A stretch of DNA of 23,620 bases, taken from positions 1 to 23,620 of the forward strand of contig JBNJEM010000042.1 of NCBI GenBank assembly GCA_051745935.1. The letters run 5' to 3'. Positions 1 to 7,133 of the stretch are shown here, piece after piece. The notes under the pieces are model-generated. The model was not told the DNA's origin. It worked only from the letters and a program-made list of their open reading frames with translations, and ran no database searches. The position numbers were made by a program, and so were the translations under genes. This DNA comes from JBNJEM01 sp051745935 (GTDB lineage Bacteria; Planctomycetota; Planctomycetia; Pirellulales; Pirellulaceae). The stretch's first letter is position 1. Every line of letters begins with the position of its first letter.

Positions 1-180
1 CTCCGGGCCAATCGGGGCCAAGAAGGAGTCCGCGAACAACGCTTTCACCGTCTCGGGCGGCAGCTGATGCTCGATCCCGTCGCTGGTCCCCTCGAACGCC
101 GCCATGCACGCCGTGCCGTCCACCCCGTGCGTTTCCAAAATGGCCACCGCCTCTTGGGAATTGGACGTGCCAGGTACCAT
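1..180 (-). CDS. 5' part of an unknown gene, cut by the left window edge
   Basis: The minus-strand frame is open from an ATG at 180 to the window edge, giving 60 codons that begin MVPGTSNSQEAVAILETHG. A stop codon lies in frame about 45 bases upstream, near 224-226, so this ATG is the only likely start; GGAG sits just two bases before it. The composition (balanced Glu, Asp, Ala and Leu, few Arg/Pro runs) looks like a real protein, whereas the overlapping frames on both strands are rich in Arg, Pro and Ser. I do not recognise the family. The hairpin repeat at 531-563 lies about 350 bases upstream in the same orientation. The call rests on frame quality and start context only. Confidence 0.4.
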   Translation of the reverse strand, partial: MVPGTSNSQEAVAILETHGVDGTACMAAFEGTSDGIEHQLPPETVKALFADSFLAPIGPE

Positions 181-696
181 TTCTCCACTGAGCCACGTTG
201 GCCGGTCAAGTTGCGACCGCGGTCAACGGCGGATTTTACGGCGGCCCAGCGGCCTGTCGTCACACCGACGACATGGCTGACCTCGCGTGCTACTATGCTG
301 ACCAGCGACGAGCGCTCGTCCAAGAGAAGGTGGAAGCCGAAAAAGGCATCCGTGACTATTACCAGCGCCTTGAGCGCCGAATCGAAGGCCGAGACGATAC
401 GCACTGCGACGGCCACGGCCGGCATCGCCGCGGCCGTTCGTCTTTCTCCCGACCCGGCCACCATCGCCCGCGCTCCCATGCTCGACCCCCGTTCCGCCTG
501 CAGTTGCCCTGGCTCGGGCTTTCCATGCCCTAAGGCGGCAGGGCCGCCAACCCAATAGGGACACCGCATAGGAAAGCGGACCGAAGATACACAGCGCTCT
601 GGGTCGGGGGGTGCCGCCCCCCCGCTCCGCGGCGTTTGTGTGTCTTCGTTTGGCCTCGTTTGGCCCCCGAGTTTCGGGGGGGACAAGGGGCGCGGT
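181..696. other. No supportable gene; degraded border region with one hairpin repeat
   Basis: Open frames exist on both strands here because the sequence is GC-rich. Their translations are Arg/Pro/Ser/Thr-rich and match no family I know. The one recognisable element is the hairpin repeat at 531-563. Positions 608-690 hold runs of C and G (stretches of seven C and six G) and a short near-duplicated tttggcctcg/tttggccccc. The region probably records insertion or decay between the unknown gene on the left and the hydrolase remnant on the right. Confidence 0.5.
531..563 (-). repeat. Dispersed 33-bp hairpin repeat, copy 1
   Basis: On the plus strand the copy carries GGCGGC-AGG-GCCGCC followed by AACCCAATAGGGACA. 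The first part is a perfect 6-bp stem with a 3-base loop. It differs from the copy at 6751-6783 at two of 33 positions. All three copies have the same orientation. Read on the minus strand the hairpin is followed by (C/T)TAGG and then CATGGAAAG, much like the flank of copy 2 (CATGAAAG). Confidence 0.85.
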
Positions 697-1017
697 TGGT
701 TGCCGCGGTGGTTGCCCGCCCGTGCCCACGATAACGGCATTTTCGTGGTTTTCAGCAACGGGGTGGGCGCGGACGACGACGAAGTGCGGATGGGAAACAC
801 CATGATCCTCGATCCTTACGGGCGGATCATGACCGAGACCTGGAAAGCGGCCGATACGCGGATTACAGCGGATTTGGACCGATCCCTTGGCGACCGCTGT
901 ACCGGCGTCCGCTGGATTCGTGCCCGCCGTCCCGAATTGTACGCCTCCCTAATAACTCGCACCGGCCGCGAGCAGGACACGCGCGCCGTGCGGTTTGATT
1001 ACGAGCAGTCCCAGTAG
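697..1017 (+). pseudogene. C-terminal remnant of a carbon-nitrogen hydrolase (nitrilase superfamily)
   Basis: About 105 codons match the C-terminal third of nitrilase-superfamily amidohydrolases: LPARAHDNGIFVVFSNGVG, then RMGNTMILDPYGRI, then RWIRARRPELY and the tail TGREQDTRAVRFD. Family members are usually about 270-310 residues with a Glu-Lys-Cys catalytic triad in the first two thirds. None of that part is present. The frame continues upstream only to about 640 through low-complexity sequence without similarity, and no other frame upstream resumes the protein. The remnant probably cannot catalyse hydrolysis. The break lies just to the right of hairpin repeat copy 1, so the front half may have been lost in a rearrangement at this border. 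The C-terminal identification is firm; the pseudogene call is inferred from the missing front. Confidence 0.75.
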
Positions 1018-1619
1018 CGCACGAACTGGATCACGTGACCTCTTGATTAAGGTCTCCAGGGGGTGGTCTGAAGCGGGAGATTTGTGGTTCGCGGACTTGG
1101 CTGCTGGGGGAATCGTTGCACACGCAGACCCGTGCGGGCCGATATTGGCCCCGCCATTCACTCGCGGCGTCCCATGTATCCGTTGTAACAACGTGCCTGT
1201 TCGTACGTTTGAGAACGGTTGAATGGGTGATAGAGTTGCGTCGGCGCTTGCTGACGCACGTCTACGACAGCTCTGGTCTTTGTGAGCTATCTTTGCATGC
1301 GGGGGTCACCGTTTGAAAACAAGCACCAGGGGTAGATGCGCCGTAGCCGTCTAGTGGAAGGCGACGCGGGTGGCTTCACGGCGCGTGCTGGATCGCGGGA
1401 TTACTGCGGAAAGACCACCGGCTCCGAACGCGCCCGCCAATCCGGTGAGGGCGAGAGTATTGGGACGTGCTAACACAATCTCTCGGGCTTCCCGTTATCA
1501 GAGTCGTCGTGGAACGGGAAACAGGTTTTGTTACGAGGTATGGATATTTCCGGACGCCGATAACGATTCGAGCGACACGGAATTGCGCCAGTCAGACCTT
1601 GAACCTAACAGGTTGCCGC
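1018..1619. other. Intergenic region upstream of the plus-strand pair
   Basis: About 600 bases lie between the hydrolase remnant and the methyltransferase-like gene. The short open frames have no recognisable content. A small inverted repeat, TGCGTC-ten bases-GACGCA, lies at 1237-1258. The promoter for the plus-strand pair should be in this stretch, but I see no convincing -35/-10 pair. The methyltransferase frame is open back to 1467, but residues before 1620 show no family similarity. Confidence 0.5.
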
Positions 1620-2840
1620 ATGGCCAGAGAACCGAAAGAATCCACTGAGCAGTCTGAGAAAAATCCGTGCTCAAGTGAGACGCGCGCTTGTCCAGGCTGT
1701 GACTGCACGGAGTGGACGGATTTTTTCGAAGCCCGCAATCTACCGGTTAACGTGGGGGTATTCTACGACGATCCACGGGCTGCAATCGCATCGCCCACGG
1801 GGGACGTCATCCTGTCTTTTTGCCATGGTTGCGGTCTGATCTTCAATCGTCTGTTTGAACCGGACAAAGTGTCCTACGAGCCAGGCTACGAAGTTGCGCT
1901 TCATCATTCGGAAACGTTTCGCAACTTCATGGAAGGGGTGGCCGACAAACTAATCGGGAGCTTCGATCTGCACGATAAGGACATTCTGGAGATAGCTTGC
2001 GGCTGTGGTTACTTTCTCCGTTTGCTTTGCGAGCGCGGACCTAACCGCGGAGTGGGCATTGATCCGACGGTGAGATGGGAAAAGGCTGAGCAAGTTGGGC
2101 AGGGGAGTGTACGTTTCATTCACGATTTTTTCAGCGACCGTTACGCGGAGATTCCGGCCGACTTCATTTGTTGCTTGTCGGCATTCGAACATATTCCTCG
2201 TCCATTGAGCTTCCTGAAAACACTTCGGCGCGCTGTTGGTGATAGACAGCCGGGCATCTATTTTGAAGTCTTTAACGCCTGGGCTGCCTTCCGCCGCCAG
2301 GACACTTGGAGCGTTCATTACGAACAGTGCAATTATTTCAGCCAGGGTGCTTTTGCGAACATCTTTCGGCGGGCTGGGTTTGACGTCCTGGAAGCGGGAC
2401 CCTGTTACGAAGGAGACCAGTATCTGTTTGTCACGGCTGCGCCGAGCAATCGCCACACGGGGGGCGCTCCAAAATATCTTGAAATGCCCAGCGAACTATT
2501 GCGATTCAACGAGAGCTATGAACAAAAGCGAGCGATGTGGAGGGAGCGGCTTGAGAATTACGCCAAGGCTGGTCGACGCGCCGTTTTGTGGGGGACCGGT
2601 GGCAAAGGGATCACCTTTCTGAATTCGCTTGATACGTCGACGGTGATTCCCTACGTTGTCGAGATCAACCCGGAAAAGCACGGAAAACGAGTGCCCGGGA
2701 CCGGGCAGTTGATCTGTCCACCAAGACGACTGGCACAGGATGCCCCCGACGTTGTCATCATTACGAATGCTCTGTACGAATTGGAAATGCGCCGGCAGGC
2801 GCGAGATATTGGCGTCGAGTGTGAGTTTCTGGTCGCCTGA
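1620..2840 (+). CDS. Three-domain C-methyltransferase-like protein lacking the expected catalytic His
   Basis: A 406-residue class I SAM-dependent methyltransferase of the NDP-sugar C-methyltransferase type (TylCIII/NovU/TcaB9 architecture). The N-terminal zinc site is Cys24-x2-Cys27 with Cys68-x2-Cys71. The SAM motif LEIACGCGYFLRLL is at about 123-136 and the HxP motif FEHIPR at about 189-194. The C-terminal Rossmann-like domain carries WGTGGKG (324-330) and VVEINPEKHGKRVPGTG (346-362). I chose the ATG at 1620 because the frame upstream, open to 1467, lacks family features; no strong ribosome site is seen. In canonical enzymes a Y-x-E-H motif supplies the catalytic His and Tyr. Here the segment reads HYEQ (about 233-236), so both are replaced. 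The PxxGGS motif seen in the paralogue at 7134-8456 is also absent. It may be a non-canonical enzyme or inactive. It is followed 47 bases later by an acyltransferase, probably in one transcript. Confidence 0.85.
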   Translation: MAREPKESTEQSEKNPCSSETRACPGCDCTEWTDFFEARNLPVNVGVFYDDPRAAIASPTGDVILSFCHGCGLIFNRLFEPDKVSYEPGYEVALHHSETFRNFMEGVADKLIGSFDLHDKDILEIACGCGYFLRLLCERGPNRGVGIDPTVRWEKAEQVGQGSVRFIHDFFSDRYAEIPADFICCLSAFEHIPRPLSFLKTLRRAVGDRQPGIYFEVFNAWAAFRRQDTWSVHYEQCNYFSQGAFANIFRRAGFDVLEAGPCYEGDQYLFVTAAPSNRHTGGAPKYLEMPSELLRFNESYEQKRAMWRERLENYAKAGRRAVLWGTGGKGITFLNSLDTSTVIPYVVEINPEKHGKRVPGTGQLICPPRRLAQDAPDVVIITNALYELEMRRQARDIGVECEFLVA

Positions 2841-2887
2841 GTTTCTGAGAGAAGGATGTCGCCATTTAGGTCACGGATTCAACAATC

Positions 2888-3949
2888 ATGGAAATCACGC
2901 CTGTTCGAGCAACAGACCTTGCGGATGATCAGCTTCAGGCTTGGGCCGAGATCCAACGGGGAAATGCGGCGGTGGACAACCCTTTTTTCGCGCCTCAGTT
3001 TACGCAGGCGGTGGCCGCGGAACGGGATGATGTTGAGGTGGCCGTCCTGCAAGAGGGGGGAAGCGACGTTGGTTTCTTTCCGTTTCATCGAAAACGCCGA
3101 GATATCGGAACGCCTGTTGGAGAAATCCTATCGGATATGCATGGCGTAACGGTTCGCCAGGACCTCGACTGGTGCATTGAAGATATTCTGCGTGCATGTG
3201 GATTGGCGGCTTGGAATTTCGATCACTTGATTAGTTCGCAAAAGGCGTTCCATGCGTATCATTATCTTCTGGATGACTCCCCTTACATCGCGTTGAATGA
3301 CGGCTTCGAGGAATACCTGACTCGTCGCCGGGGCATGAGCAGTACGTGTGTTGTCCAGGCACAACGCAAATTGAGAAAGTTGGATCGAGAGGTTGGTCCA
3401 GTGCGTTTTGAGCTTCACACCGGTGATAGTTCTGTTTTCGATCGTCTGGTCGAATGGAAGCGGGCTCAGCTGGGCAGGCCCAGTATGTTCGAGCTTGATT
3501 GGGTTGTGCCAGTTCTTCGACGAATCGCCTATACGGATAACGGCCCTCGGTTTCGCGGCCTATTGTCAGCTCTTTACGCTGGCGATGACCTGGTAGCCGT
3601 GCATCTTGGAATCCATGCTGGTCCGGTAGTCGCTTCCTGGATCCCCACCTATAGCCAGAAATTCGCGAGATTTTCGCCCGGCCTGCTGATCCATCTCGAA
3701 CTGGCGAGGTCGGTATCGGCACAGGGCGTGCGCCGAATTGAACTCGGTCGAGGGACGAACCAGCTCAAGAGAGGTCTCGCGTCCGGCGCGCGGCCAGTAG
3801 CGATTGGCCGCGTTGATGCCTGCCCGTCAGCCCGTGTAGTGAGGAAACGCTGGGCTCGAGTCAAAGCTGGAATTCGCGAGTCGCCAAGGTACCGTTTCCT
3901 GTATGAGATTTACAGGATGTGCAGGAGACGGATGTCTACTTCCGCGTAG
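2888..3949 (+). CDS. CelD/FemAB-like GNAT-fold acyltransferase
   Basis: This 353-residue protein resembles the CelD/BcsL-type (Acetyltransf_6) family. Those are two-lobed GNAT-fold proteins of about 350-400 residues found in cellulose and exopolysaccharide clusters. Matching features are the N-terminal WAEIQRGNAAVDNPFFAPQF, the middle segment with a basic helix (VVQAQRKLRKLDRE, about 155-168), and the C-terminal part with LVAVHLGIHAGPVVASWIPTYS (about 237-258), then FSPGLLIHLELARS and IELGRGTNQLKRGL. A cytoplasmic acyl transfer to a sugar or sugar nucleotide is the likely role; donor and acceptor are unknown. It follows the methyltransferase-like gene by 47 bases on the same strand, so the two are probably co-transcribed as a decoration pair. 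The start at 2888 is the first ATG that keeps the conserved N-terminus. The family is confident, the substrate is not. Confidence 0.85.
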   Translation: MEITPVRATDLADDQLQAWAEIQRGNAAVDNPFFAPQFTQAVAAERDDVEVAVLQEGGSDVGFFPFHRKRRDIGTPVGEILSDMHGVTVRQDLDWCIEDILRACGLAAWNFDHLISSQKAFHAYHYLLDDSPYIALNDGFEEYLTRRRGMSSTCVVQAQRKLRKLDREVGPVRFELHTGDSSVFDRLVEWKRAQLGRPSMFELDWVVPVLRRIAYTDNGPRFRGLLSALYAGDDLVAVHLGIHAGPVVASWIPTYSQKFARFSPGLLIHLELARSVSAQGVRRIELGRGTNQLKRGLASGARPVAIGRVDACPSARVVRKRWARVKAGIRESPRYRFLYEIYRMCRRRMSTSA

Positions 3950-4253
3950 TTCTGCACCAGGTGGAGCCCTGCGGAAAGGGCGCATGAGAGAGCGGCGTGA
4001 AACCGCTTGGTCAGCGGCTGGTTAAAGCCGCCGGTGGCTGGGTCGCCGGAAAAAGAGGTGGCCGAGGGTAGGCGCCATCGCTGCAAAGAAAGGTACGAGG
4101 TGGATTGGCAATGTAACCGTTCACGGCGAGCGACAACGGAACCGCTAATAACCACTGGTAACCGCTGATGAACGCTAATACTCCATTGTTCAGTCGATTG
4201 ACGATGGCATACCGCCTCGCTGCGCTGTCCAAGATGAATTCAGTGCTGTCTGG
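3950..4253. other. Convergent intergenic region
   Basis: This 304-base gap lies between the plus-strand acyltransferase stop and the minus-strand methyltransferase-like stop. It contains a small hairpin (GCCCT-gcggaa-AGGGC, 3966-3981) 17 bases after the acyltransferase stop. No T-run follows it, so it is at best a weak terminator. Copy A of the second dispersed repeat occupies 4113-4180. No coding content is supported. Confidence 0.6.
4113..4180 (+). repeat. Dispersed CGTTCACGG/CCGCTAAT repeat, copy A
   Basis: The copy starts GTAACCGTTCACGG and, after about 12 variable bases, continues GAACCGCTAATAACC, then a second half with ACCGCTGATGAACGCTAATA. The same order of blocks occurs at 5565-5616, in inverted orientation at 8714-8772, and in part at 11363-11400. 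It lies between two converging genes, where it could mark or end transcripts. Confidence 0.75.
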
Positions 4254-5516
4254 CTAGACTGGCAGCAGCTCGGCCTGTACGCCGATGCGATCGAGTTCGC
4301 GTTGAATCTCACCGCGGTAGATCGGGTTCATGACGACAATCTTATTTGGCGGATGTTCGCGTAGATGTTGGATTCCAACGACTCGATGTCCCGTTCCCGG
4401 CAGATACATGCCTTGTTTATGTGGATTAATGTCCACGACGTAATCGATTTCGTCGGTCACGCCCAGAGTAGTGCAAAACGCCACGCACTTCGAACCAGCG
4501 CCCCATGCGATCGTCCTTTGTTTTTGCATCGCAAAATGAGCCAACCGATCGTTCCATTGTTTGATTTCGGACGAAGTGGAATCGCTAAAGGACTGGGTAT
4601 CCGCGACGGTCTGAGCCAAATCATCCTCGACTGCAAACCGTGACGCCGTTGGCGCGTCCGCGGCTCGACATTCCAGTACCAAGTACTGGTTCCCATAGAC
4701 GCGTTTCACATCTACCAGTTCAAACCGATTGCGACGAAAGAGTCGCGCCAAGGAACCGGCCGTGAAATAGGAGCAGTGTTCGTAATAGACGTCCCAGAAC
4801 GCGCATTCCCTGAGCACTCGCGTTACGTCGGGCAGCTCGAACAACAGTAGAACGTCTCGGCCTCGACCGATGACGCTTCGAAGGTCGGCAACGAATTCGC
4901 TAGCATCGGGGATATGTTCCAGGGTGTGCCGGCACAAGATCACGTCTGGGGCGAGATACCCGTATTTTGCGCCGTAAACGTCGCGAATCAGTGTGACGCG
5001 CGAGGCCGCGGAAGCGGGCAGACGGTCCGGGATGCATGCCGGGTCCAAACCGATCCCCTGATTGTTACCGAGTCTACAAATCAGATCCAGGAACTCTCCC
5101 TTACCACAGCCGATTTCAAGAATGTTCTTGCCATGGAGGTTGTACCTCTCGATCCAGCTCTTTGCCAGGTCGTGGGCAAATGCAGTAAATTCACGCGAAT
5201 AGTGCTGCGTTTCCTCATACGAGGCCGAGTATTCTCCCAGTGTTGGATCGAAAGCTCGATTGCTAATGAAGCCACAGGCGGTACAGAGCCACAAGCGGAG
5301 ATTTCCGCGTGGGTAGGAAGCGGCTTGTTCCGGGCTGGACATCAACACGCAACTGCGGGCCGGTATCTGATCAAGGGCGTAGAACTGGTGGCCAGCCACA
5401 GCCTGACAAGATGGACACGCGTGTTCCAAGCCGTCAGACGCTCTACTGCCGTCGCCTGACCATCGTGATTCGTGTGGACCTTCGATTGTGTTCCCTCGGT
5501 ATGACACTCTAGTCAC
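4254..5516 (-). CDS. Three-domain sugar C-methyltransferase-like protein (second paralogue)
   Basis: A 420-residue protein with the same plan as the gene at 1620-2840. The zinc site is Cys34-x2-Cys37 plus Cys78-x2-Cys81. The SAM motif ILEIGCGKGEFLDLI lies at about 132-146, LEHIPD at about 199-204, and the Y-x-E-H active-site motif YYEH is intact at 244-247. The C-terminal domain has WGAGSKC and VVDINPHKQGMYLPGTG. It lacks the PxxGGS motif of canonical NDP-hexose 3-C-methyltransferases, so substrate or position may differ. I chose GTG at 5516 because AGGA lies 8 bases before it. An in-frame ATG at 5555 is possible, while the ATG at 5594 falls inside a repeat and is unlikely. It is last in the minus-strand series, 374 bases after rfbF, so it may have its own promoter. 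Confidence 0.85.
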   Translation of the reverse strand: MTRVSYRGNTIEGPHESRWSGDGSRASDGLEHACPSCQAVAGHQFYALDQIPARSCVLMSSPEQAASYPRGNLRLWLCTACGFISNRAFDPTLGEYSASYEETQHYSREFTAFAHDLAKSWIERYNLHGKNILEIGCGKGEFLDLICRLGNNQGIGLDPACIPDRLPASAASRVTLIRDVYGAKYGYLAPDVILCRHTLEHIPDASEFVADLRSVIGRGRDVLLLFELPDVTRVLRECAFWDVYYEHCSYFTAGSLARLFRRNRFELVDVKRVYGNQYLVLECRAADAPTASRFAVEDDLAQTVADTQSFSDSTSSEIKQWNDRLAHFAMQKQRTIAWGAGSKCVAFCTTLGVTDEIDYVVDINPHKQGMYLPGTGHRVVGIQHLREHPPNKIVVMNPIYRGEIQRELDRIGVQAELLPV

Positions 5517-5564
5517 ACTGGCTTTCCTGTAATTGCTCCGGTGTCCGGCAAACATTGCGCACTG

Positions 5565-5616
5565 GTAACCGTTCACGGGTCGGAAGTAAAACAACCGCTA
5601 ATCAACGCCGGTAACT
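5565..5616 (+). repeat. Dispersed CGTTCACGG/CCGCTAAT repeat, copy B
   Basis: The blocks GTAACCGTTCACGGGT and ACAACCGCTAATCAACGC are separated by about 12 bases, followed by CGGTAACTGC. The order and spacing match copies A and C. It ends about 49 bases upstream of the GTG start of the minus-strand gene at 4254-5516, so it may lie in that gene's 5' region. Confidence 0.75.
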
Positions 5617-5748
5617 GCAAGTAGACAGCCTTCAGAGAGTTCATGGTTCACCGGTATTGATCCGTATTCTTCCCAACTTCATCATTCGAAATTCCTTGCT
5701 CGATATTCGATATTCCCTCCGCGCTCCGGACTCATCGGAGAGACGATA

Positions 5749-5785
5749 CGTAGCCGTTCAAGGCCTCTCGCCGTGAACGGCTACG
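5749..5785. repeat. Perfect 12-bp inverted repeat (hairpin)
   Basis: The arms CGTAGCCGTTCA (5749-5760) and TGAACGGCTACG (5774-5785) are exact reverse complements with a 13-base loop. The right side contains CCGTGAACG, the reverse complement of the second repeat family's core. It lies 106 bases after the rfbF stop on the minus strand. It could form a stable RNA structure, but no T-run follows on either strand, so it is not a classical intrinsic terminator. Confidence 0.8.
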
Positions 5786-5890
5786 CGCACTGACACATGG
5801 TCAGTAGATGCGACATGTGCTCTGCGTTTTCCGCGGCACCGCTCAGACAAGAGCAACGTTGGCGTTCGTCCGGCCCAGAATATGCGCCGG

Positions 5891-6724
5891 TCACCTCGGA
5901 AAGGCTCTCTGCCGCCCGTTTGCGGGCCGTACGAGCTCGGGCTTTTTCGACGTTTTCCATACAGCCCAAGGGGTGTCATCATGAGCGTGCATGTCATCCA
6001 AGCTTTGTTTTTCTTTATAGGTATCCATACAGCCCCAGAATCCGTCATGTTTATATGTAAAAAGGCGATTTTCTCGAATGAGCCTAGCGAACGGCTCGGC
6101 GACTAGTTCCTCACCGGGTAGCATGTAGCGGAATATCTCTCGAGAGAGGACGAAGAAACCTCCATTCATCCAAATATTGCGTTTATCAATTGGAGTCACG
6201 CTGTGCACGGCACCGTTGTCGTCCGCCTCGATGGCATGATAACTGTAGGTTGGCTTTACCGACACAAATGTCGCAATGGCGTCTTTTCGTTTGTGAGCGT
6301 CAATCACGTCCGGGAGAGGAACATCGGACAAACCGTCAGTATAGTTTGCGAGGAAGTACTGTTCTCCCTCGAGCAGATGTTCGACTGCCTGCAAACGCTC
6401 GCCAATACACGAATGCGAACCAGTGTCAACAAAGGTAATCGTCCAGTCCTCAATGTCCTTGCTTAACAGTTTGATCGAATCACCTCCAGCGGACATGACA
6501 AAGTCGTTTGATACGCATTCTTCATAATCCAAAAAAAATTCCTTGATAATGTGCGCTTTCCAACCCAGACAGAGAATGAATTCCCTGTGACCGAAGTGAG
6601 CGTAGTATTTCATAATATGCCACAAGATTGGCCGTACACCGATCGGAACCATTGGCTTCGGCACCGATTCAGAAAACTCGCGCATCCGCAGTCCAAAGCC
6701 GCCGCAGAAGAGCACTACTTTCAT
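5891..6724 (-). CDS. rfbF: Glucose-1-phosphate cytidylyltransferase (RfbF family, divergent subgroup)
   Basis: A 277-residue sugar-1-phosphate nucleotidyltransferase predicted to make CDP-glucose from CTP and glucose-1-phosphate in the cytoplasm. The start MKVVLFCGGFGLRMRE carries the nucleotide-binding signature in altered form (CGGFGLR in place of the usual AGGLGTR). It is followed by VPKPMVPIGVRPILWHIMK (21-39), TITFVDTG (95-102), LANYTDGLSDV (125-135) in place of the usual TYGDGVSDV, WMNGGFFVL (185-193) and GFWGCMDTYKEKQSLDDM (228-245). The ATG at 6724 is chosen because the family begins there; the frame before it is a translated repeat. The start codon overlaps the stop of a six-codon leader. 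With rfbG at 10236-11327 it would give CDP-4-keto-6-deoxyglucose. CTP specificity is inferred from family and context. Confidence 0.88.
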   Translation of the reverse strand: MKVVLFCGGFGLRMREFSESVPKPMVPIGVRPILWHIMKYYAHFGHREFILCLGWKAHIIKEFFLDYEECVSNDFVMSAGGDSIKLLSKDIEDWTITFVDTGSHSCIGERLQAVEHLLEGEQYFLANYTDGLSDVPLPDVIDAHKRKDAIATFVSVKPTYSYHAIEADDNGAVHSVTPIDKRNIWMNGGFFVLSREIFRYMLPGEELVAEPFARLIRENRLFTYKHDGFWGCMDTYKEKQSLDDMHAHDDTPWAVWKTSKKPELVRPANGRQRAFPR

Positions 6725-6741
6725 GATCGCACAACTTTCAT
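6724..6741 (-). promoter_or_regulatory. Six-codon leader ORF overlapping the rfbF start
   Basis: The minus strand reads ATG AAA GTT GTG CGA TCA TGA from 6741 down to 6721 (MKVVRS then stop; the stop codon occupies 6723-6721). Its TGA overlaps the rfbF ATG as ATGA. The leader arises from a near-exact copy of the rfbF start: 14 bases at 6729-6742 match 6712-6725 with one mismatch. TAGG, the edge of hairpin repeat copy 2, lies about 7 bases before the leader ATG, whereas rfbF itself has no good ribosome site. Translational coupling is inferred. Confidence 0.4.
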
Positions 6742-7133
6742 GGAATAACCTAGGGCGGCAGGGCCGCCAACCAAATAGGGACATGGAACGGGGACGGAGC
6801 GATTCCACTGGTCGCGGGCGCCAAGGATGCTTGCACTGTGCGCGCACGTCACACCCCAAGCCCCTGGCGGACGCTTGAAGCCATCTTGCAACTCGCTATG
6901 GGCCGCGTCGCTCATCGTCGAGAAAATCACTGAACAAAACTCTTGTAATTCAACGTGCCTCCGCACCGTTCGGTACACTCGCTCCGCTGACCATCCGCGC
7001 TTTCTGGACTGCCAGTTCGTTTTTCCACTCGCTCAGCCACTACCACACTCCGAAAAATGTCGAACGTAATTGTGAGTTATCTCTATTCGGTGCTTGTCTA
7101 GGCTTTGAGATGGAAGGCCGAGTGCGTGGGATG
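6725..7133. other. Intergenic region upstream of rfbF
   Basis: This 409-base stretch between the C-methyltransferase stop and rfbF holds hairpin repeat copy 2 at 6751-6783 and its weaker extension to about 6860. The remaining part (6870-7133) shows no gene or clear promoter. The plus-strand frame at 6827-7069 is judged spurious. Confidence 0.5.
6751..6783 (-). repeat. Dispersed 33-bp hairpin repeat, copy 2
   Basis: The copy reads GGCGGC-AGG-GCCGCC, then AACCAAATAGGGACA on the plus strand. On the minus strand the hairpin ends in CCTAGG about 10 bases before the leader ATG of rfbF. Weaker similarity to copy 3 continues to about 6860: both have a CGCCAAG block followed by TGCGCGCA about 20 bases later. 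Confidence 0.85.

Larger units (their letters stand above)
5517..5890. other. Intergenic region between rfbF and the second methyltransferase-like gene
   Basis: The gap is about 374 bases. It holds repeat copy B (5565-5616) close to the methyltransferase-like start and a strong hairpin at 5749-5785 that carries the same CCGTTCA core. No gene is supported; the open frames are low-quality shadows. A promoter for the downstream minus-strand gene could lie here. Confidence 0.55.

Noticed and set aside
67..558. Open frame of 163 codons on the plus strand at the left end
   Set aside because: Its translation is Ser/Thr/Arg/Ala/Pro-rich with no family features, and it is antisense to the better frame at 1-180. 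Its last part is translated hairpin repeat.
223..803. Long minus-strand frames of 168 and 252 codons
   Set aside because: Both read through the hairpin repeat and G/C runs and look Arg/Gly/Pro-rich. GC-rich non-coding sequence explains them.
3966..3981. Intrinsic terminator after the acyltransferase gene
   Set aside because: The stem is only 5 bp and no T-run follows. I mention it in the intergenic entry but do not call it a terminator.
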